From assembly GCA_036496285.1 (NCBI GenBank), contig DASXLI010000104.1:28826-92825 (forward strand): DNA of 64,000 nt. Reading direction: 5' to 3'. Shown here one piece after another: positions 60,059 to 64,000 of this stretch (position 1 is the stretch's first letter; every line of letters begins with the position of its first letter). The notes beneath the pieces are model-generated. The model searched no databases and was not told where the DNA came from. It saw nothing but the letters and a program-made list of their open reading frames with translations. The position numbers were made by a program, and so were the translations under genes. This DNA is from DP-19 sp036496285. Lineage in GTDB: Bacteria; Desulfobacterota; Binatia; UTPRO1.

Positions 60059-61780
60059 ATGCGACGACACCCGCGCGCCCGCGCCCAGCACCGTCTCGAC
60101 CAGGAAAAGATGCTGTTCCGCCCGAGCGGCGGCGGCGATCTCGCGGTTTGCCTCGTCTATCCGAACACCTACCCGGTCGGGATGGCGAACCTCGGGTTCC
60201 AGGCGGTGTTCGAGATCCTGGCGCGCCATCCGCGGGTGCGCTGCGAGCGCGCCTTCCTCCCCGATCGCGACGACCCGGAGCGGACGGTCGTGTCGCTCGA
60301 GTCGGGGCGGCCGCTCCGCGACTTCGAGCTGGTCGCGTTCTCGGTGTCGTTCGAGACGGACTACCTGAACATCGTCGACGTCCTGACGGGCGCCGGCATC
60401 CCGCCCAGGCGCGACGAGCGGCACGGCGGCCCGCTGCTGCTGGCCGGCGGCCCCGCGACCTTCCTCAACCCCGAGCCGATCGCCGACTTCTTCGACCTCT
60501 TCCTGATCGGCGAGGGCGAGGAGATGGTGCCGGAGTTCCTCGCCCGCTACCTCGCCGCGCGCGACGCCGGCGGCGGCCGCGACGGCGTGCTCGACGCGGC
60601 GGCCGAGGTCGAGGGCGCGTATCGCCCCGACCGCTACGCCATCGACTACGCCGACGACGGCACCATCCAGTCGGTCACCTATCGCGGCCCCGGCGCCGGT
60701 GTCGTGAAGCGCCGCCTCGTCGCCGACCTCGACCGCTTCACCACCGCGTCGAAGGTGCTGGCACCCGAGGCCGTCTTCGGCGGCATGTACCTGGTCGAGG
60801 CGAGCCGTGGCTGCGAATGGGGCTGCCGCTTCTGCGCTGCCGGCTACATGTACCGGCCGATCCGCAACCGCAGCCTCGGCGTGCTGCGCGAGGCCGTGGA
60901 GGAGGGGCTCGGCGTGCGCGAGACGATCGGCCTCGTCGGCGCCGAGATGGCGAGCCTTCCCGGCATTGCCGAGCTGTGTGAGGTGGTGACCGATCGCGGC
61001 GGGCGGCCGTCGCCGTCGTCGCTCAAGGCCGACGTGATCAGCCGCCGGCTCGCGGTGGCGCTCGGACGGAGCCGGACGCAGAGCGTGACGGTCGCGCCGG
61101 AGGCCGGGTCGGAGCGCATGCGCCGGGTCATCAACAAGAACCTGACCGAGCCCGAGATCCTGCGCGCCGCCGACTGGCTCGTCGGCGCCGGCGTGCAGGC
61201 GATGAAGCTCTACTTCATGATCGGCCTCCCGACCGAGACGCACGAGGACGTGGCGGCGATCGTCGCGCTCACCAAGAAGATCCGCGCCCGCTTCCAGCGC
61301 GACGGTCGGGTGCAGCGCCTGACGCTCTCGATCAACCCGTTCGGGCCGAAGCCGTGGACGCCGCTCCAGTGGGAGCCGATGGAGGACCTGCGGTCGCTGA
61401 AGACGAAGATCGCGTTCCTCCGGAGCGAGATCGGCCGGCTGCCGAACGTCACCTGCGACGTCGAGTCGCCGCGCGAGGCGTACTGGGCGACGCTCCTGTC
61501 ACGCGGCGACCGGCGGGTCGCGTCGCTCCTCACGGCGATACACGCTGCCGACGGCGACTGGTGGAGCGTCATCCGTGCGTGGCGGCGCGACCCTGCAGGT
61601 GGCGTCGATCCCGACTTCTACGTGCGCCGGCTCTATGCCTACGACGAGATCCTGCCGTGGGACTTCATCGACCATGCGCTCCACAAGCGCTTCCTCTGGG
61701 TCGAGCGCGAGCGCGCCTACGAGGAGCGCCAGACGATGCCGTGCGACGTCACGACGTGCCGCGTCTGCGGCGCCTGCTGA
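60059..61780 (+). CDS. Radical SAM protein, B12-binding-like (TIGR03960-type)
   Basis: A 573-residue protein. The N-terminal B12-binding-like Rossmann domain holds LAVCLVYPNTYPVGMANLGFQ and FSVSFETDYLNIVDVLTGAG, then GPATFLNPEPIADFFDLFLIGEGEEMV. The radical SAM cluster is SRGCEWGCRFC (C-x3-C-x2-C), followed by SVTVAPEAGSERMRRVINKN and KLYFMIGLPTETHED. The C-terminal part ends in LPWDFIDHALHKRFLWVERE and CDVTTCRVCGAC. This matches the TIGR03960-like radical SAM family with an unknown substrate, often paired with a DUF2344 partner, which is not next to it here. Confidence 0.88.
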   Translation: MRRHPRARAQHRLDQEKMLFRPSGGGDLAVCLVYPNTYPVGMANLGFQAVFEILARHPRVRCERAFLPDRDDPERTVVSLESGRPLRDFELVAFSVSFETDYLNIVDVLTGAGIPPRRDERHGGPLLLAGGPATFLNPEPIADFFDLFLIGEGEEMVPEFLARYLAARDAGGGRDGVLDAAAEVEGAYRPDRYAIDYADDGTIQSVTYRGPGAGVVKRRLVADLDRFTTASKVLAPEAVFGGMYLVEASRGCEWGCRFCAAGYMYRPIRNRSLGVLREAVEEGLGVRETIGLVGAEMASLPGIAELCEVVTDRGGRPSPSSLKADVISRRLAVALGRSRTQSVTVAPEAGSERMRRVINKNLTEPEILRAADWLVGAGVQAMKLYFMIGLPTETHEDVAAIVALTKKIRARFQRDGRVQRLTLSINPFGPKPWTPLQWEPMEDLRSLKTKIAFLRSEIGRLPNVTCDVESPREAYWATLLSRGDRRVASLLTAIHAADGDWWSVIRAWRRDPAGGVDPDFYVRRLYAYDEILPWDFIDHALHKRFLWVERERAYEERQTMPCDVTTCRVCGAC

Positions 61781-61808
61781 GTAGCGTCCGGCGTCGCACT
61801 CACGGCTC

Positions 61809-62600
61809 TCAGACGCCGCGGAACCGCGGCGCGCGCTTCTCGAGGAATGCGCGCACCCCCTCCGCGTAGTCCGCGCTCTCGAAGCACGCCGCGATGAGCC
61901 GGTTCACCGCGGCGAGGTCGCGCTCCGCCGCGTCCGTCTGCACGGCGGCGATGGCGCGCTTGGCGGCGCGCAGCGTGAGTGGCGCGTTGGCGGCGATCGC
62001 GCCGACGTAGTCGGCGGTGTAGCGCTCGAGATCGGCTTTCGCCACGACCTGGTTCACGAGCCCCACGCGGAGCGCCTCCGCCGCGCTGTAGCGTCGCGCG
62101 GTGAAGAAGATCTCCGAGGCGGCCGAGGGGCCGAGCAGGCGCACCACGCGCTCGATGCCCTTCACGTGGTAGCCGAGGCCGAGGCGGGCGGCGGGGATGG
62201 CGAAGCGGGCGTCGTCGGCGGCGACGCGGAGGTCGGCGCTCGCGGCAATCGCGAGGCCGCCACCGATGCAGATGCCGTGGATCATTGCGACGAGCGGCTT
62301 CGCGAAGGAGGTGAGCGCCTCGAACGCCTCGGCGGTCGTGCGCTCGTAGGCGGACGCCGAGGCCGCGTCCTTCCGATGGCTGCCGAACTCCGAGATGTCG
62401 GCGCCCGACGCGAAGGCCTCCTCACCGTCGCCGCGCAGCACCACGACGCGCACCGCGGGATCGTTCTCGAGCTCGGTCAGGAGCGGTGCGAAGGCCTGCC
62501 ACATCTCGAGGCGAACCGCGTTCAACTTGCCCGGGTTGCGAAGCACGAGCGTCGCGACGCCCGTCGCCTCGCGCCGCAGATCCACGCCGAAGTCGCTCAT
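61809..62600 (-). CDS. Enoyl-CoA hydratase/isomerase-family (crotonase) protein
   Basis: A 263-residue crotonase-fold enzyme acting on acyl-CoA. It shows LVLRNPGKLNAVRLEMWQAF, the oxyanion-hole segments ASGADISEF and IHGICIGGGLAIAASADLRVAADDARFAIPAARLGLGY, and the C-terminal helix region with SADYAEGVRAFLEKRAPRF. At the position of the usual catalytic Glu the sequence ARLGLGYHV lacks an obvious Glu pair, so isomerase or decarboxylase activity is possible. GGGGAGGACCCTTC precedes ATG 62600. Substrate unknown. Confidence 0.9.
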   Translation of the reverse strand: MSDFGVDLRREATGVATLVLRNPGKLNAVRLEMWQAFAPLLTELENDPAVRVVVLRGDGEEAFASGADISEFGSHRKDAASASAYERTTAEAFEALTSFAKPLVAMIHGICIGGGLAIAASADLRVAADDARFAIPAARLGLGYHVKGIERVVRLLGPSAASEIFFTARRYSAAEALRVGLVNQVVAKADLERYTADYVGAIAANAPLTLRAAKRAIAAVQTDAAERDLAAVNRLIAACFESADYAEGVRAFLEKRAPRFRGV

Positions 62601-62659
62601 GAAGGGTCCTCCCCGGCATCCCATTGACGCGCGGCTCCCGCCACGCGTATGGAGCGCGC

Positions 62660-63313
62660 GTGTTCGTCGGTCATCTCGCCGCCGGCTTCGCCCTCAAGTC
62701 GCGCGTCCGCGAGGCGCCGCTGCTGGCGCTCCTGCTCGGCACCGCCGTCTGCGACCTCCTCTTCGGCGTGTTCGGCATGCTCGGTGTCGAGCGCGCCGTG
62801 CCGCACGGCACGCCGGTCTTCGCCAACTGGGAGCTCCACATCGGCTACTCGCATTCCTTGCTGGTCTCGGTGCTCTATGCCACCGCGCTCGGCTGGCTCG
62901 CGGCCCGCTGGTGGCGGTCGTCGCGGATCGGCGCCGCCGTCGGCCTCGCCGTCTTCTCGCATTTCGTGCTCGACGTTGCGAGCCATCGCCCCGACATGCC
63001 GCTCATCGGTCTCGGGGCGTCCCACGATCTCGAGATCGGCACGAACCTGGCGCTCTACCCGTTGCCGTTCTTCCTGGTGGAGCTCGGCTGGTGCCTCCTC
63101 GCCTGGCGCTGGTACGACCCGCGGAACCGCCGCCTGCTCGTGACCCTGCTGGTCATGATGGTGATCTGGTCGAACAACATCTTCGGCTTCTCGCAGCTCC
63201 CCGACCTCACCCCGGCCGCGCAGGCGGGCCTCACCCTGGTGGGCTTCCTGCTGTTCGCCGCTGTCCTGTGGTGGGCGGCCCAGCCGACCGAGCGCCGCTT
63301 CGCCCGGGCCTGA
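62660..63313 (+). CDS. YdjM-type membrane protein (predicted metal-dependent hydrolase)
   Basis: A 217-residue polytopic protein with about five to six helices. Motifs VGHLAAGFALK, GYSHSLLVSVLYATALG, FSHFVLDVASHRPD and GASHDLEIG carry the conserved histidines and Asp of membrane-bound YdjM/LexA-binding-type hydrolases. GTG 62660 is chosen because a GGAG lies eight bases upstream; the longer frame from 62624 adds a non-homologous leader. It is divergent from the crotonase gene. Activity is unproven for the family. Confidence 0.78.
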   Translation: MFVGHLAAGFALKSRVREAPLLALLLGTAVCDLLFGVFGMLGVERAVPHGTPVFANWELHIGYSHSLLVSVLYATALGWLAARWWRSSRIGAAVGLAVFSHFVLDVASHRPDMPLIGLGASHDLEIGTNLALYPLPFFLVELGWCLLAWRWYDPRNRRLLVTLLVMMVIWSNNIFGFSQLPDLTPAAQAGLTLVGFLLFAAVLWWAAQPTERRFARA

Positions 63314-63382
63314 GCGGCCGCGCCGAATCCCTGGCAGTCCGGGCCGCGCCTGGCATACAATGGGCGCGGAGGGGTGGAGGAG

Positions 63383-63847
63383 ATGATGCATCGTTTTCGC
63401 GCCAGTCGCTGGTCGGCGGGGAATCGGCTCTTCCCGACGGTGCTCGAGGTGACCGACCGCCACGTCGCCCTCATCAAGCCGTCGCTCACCGGCCGGATCG
63501 AGGAGAGCATCGGCATCCGCCAGGTCTCGTCGGTGACGGTCTCCAAGCGGGCGATGTGGGCGGAGATCGTCGTCCACTCCTCGGGGGGCGTCGACCCGCT
63601 CCGCAGCATCGGCCATCCGCACGCCGACGCGGACCGGCTGAAGCACATCATCGAGGAGTACCAGACCAACATCGCCCGCACCGGCGTCGCCGACACGAGC
63701 GACCTCCGCTCGTGCCCGCGCTGCGCGGAGCTCGTCAAGGCGGCCGCGCAGGTCTGTCGCTTCTGCGGCGGGACGCTGCCCATCGAGCTGACCGACGAGG
63801 TCGTCGACGAGGATGGGGCGTCTTCGAAGGAGTGGAGCTGGAGCTGA
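63383..63847 (+). CDS. PH-like domain protein with C-terminal zinc ribbon
   Basis: A 154-residue protein. The N-terminal part (NRLFPTVLEVTDRHVALIKPSLTGRIEESIGIRQVSSVTVSKRAMWAEIVVHSSGG, then DADRLKHIIEEYQ) has the strand pattern of bacterial PH (bPH) domains, and the C-terminus SCPRCAELVKAAAQVCRFCG is a four-cysteine zinc ribbon. There is no signal peptide or helix. ATG 63383 or 63386 has GAGGAG just ahead; GTG 63374 is also possible. Function unknown. Confidence 0.75.
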   Translation: MMHRFRASRWSAGNRLFPTVLEVTDRHVALIKPSLTGRIEESIGIRQVSSVTVSKRAMWAEIVVHSSGGVDPLRSIGHPHADADRLKHIIEEYQTNIARTGVADTSDLRSCPRCAELVKAAAQVCRFCGGTLPIELTDEVVDEDGASSKEWSWS

Positions 63848-63851
63848 GCGG

Positions 63852-64000
63852 CCGTAGGGCGGTGCGTCCGTCGCGGTCGGCAACGAGGGGCGCGGGTTGG
63901 CTCCGCGCGAGGATCGCTCGCACCCACGTGACCGATTGAATCCTTCCACCCTCAGCAGCGCCGTCGACAAACACACTGCTCGCTCTTTATGCGCGCTCCG
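63852..64000 (+). repeat. Intergenic repeat family, copy C, cut by window edge
   Basis: Same sequence as copies A and B: GTTGGCTCCGCGCGAGGATC, GACCGATTG, CCTCAGCAGCGCCGTCGAC and AAACACACTGCTCGCTCTTT, in plus orientation. It lies straight after the last gene and continues past base 64000, so its true length and any inverted mate are not visible. Confidence 0.85.

Overview
The window is very GC-rich chromosomal DNA from a Gram-negative bacterium. It carries a meso-diaminopimelate-type murein pathway, secreted and lipoprotein-like proteins, periplasmic multihaem cytochromes, a bacterial type A RNase P RNA, and a complete division/cell-wall (dcw) cluster. The secreted cysteine-rich repeat proteins, the multihaem cytochromes and the many CoA-handling enzymes resemble what is seen in deltaproteobacterial-grade lineages (Binatota, Desulfobacterota, Myxococcota). 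That placement is inference from gene content only; no marker was aligned.

Layout. 1-8.3 kb is mostly minus strand: a truncated acyl-CoA synthetase, secreted hypotheticals, a SulP transporter, and a nitroreductase-amidase-SDR operon, with a divergent glycosyltransferase. 8.4-20.6 kb is accessory: two small plus-strand genes, a pentahaem plus undecahaem/cytochrome-b gene pair, an acyltransferase/CoA-transferase pair, a cytidylate-kinase-like protein, NDH-2, and a run of secreted Cys-rich proteins. 20.7-29.8 kb holds housekeeping genes: cupin, tRNA-Phe, gshB, an RDD protein, rsmE, prmA, a secreted serine protease, a methyltransferase, a GDPD phosphodiesterase and an M16 protease.

29.9-36.2 kb is an information-processing block: rpsU, cvpA-like, dnaG, rpoD (the classic macromolecular-synthesis operon with a CvpA-family gene inserted), a CAU tRNA (probably Ile2), a coiled-coil/zinc-ribbon protein, a 105-bp inverted repeat pair and rnpB. 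36.25-54.9 kb is a full dcw cluster in canonical order: mraZ, rsmH, ftsL, ftsI, murE, murF, mraY, murD, ftsW, murG, murC, murB, ddl, ftsQ, ftsA, ftsZ. Most junctions are ATGA or GTGA overlaps. A readable promoter with 10-bp-spaced MraZ boxes lies in front and a 17-bp perfect hairpin lies behind. Together these genes make UDP-MurNAc-pentapeptide, lipid I and lipid II, polymerise and cross-link septal murein, and assemble the Z-ring.

54.9-64 kb returns to accessory genes: a dipeptidase, a large Cys-rich repeat protein, a beta-helix protein, a radical SAM protein, an enoyl-CoA hydratase-like protein, a membrane protein and a PH-like/zinc-ribbon protein. Three copies of an intergenic repeat lie here (two as an inverted pair after ftsZ, one cut by the right edge). 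I found no CRISPR array, transposase, integrase, prophage or recognisable defence system. The least explained items are the two intergenic repeat families, the Cys-rich secreted repeat proteins and the paired multihaem cytochromes.
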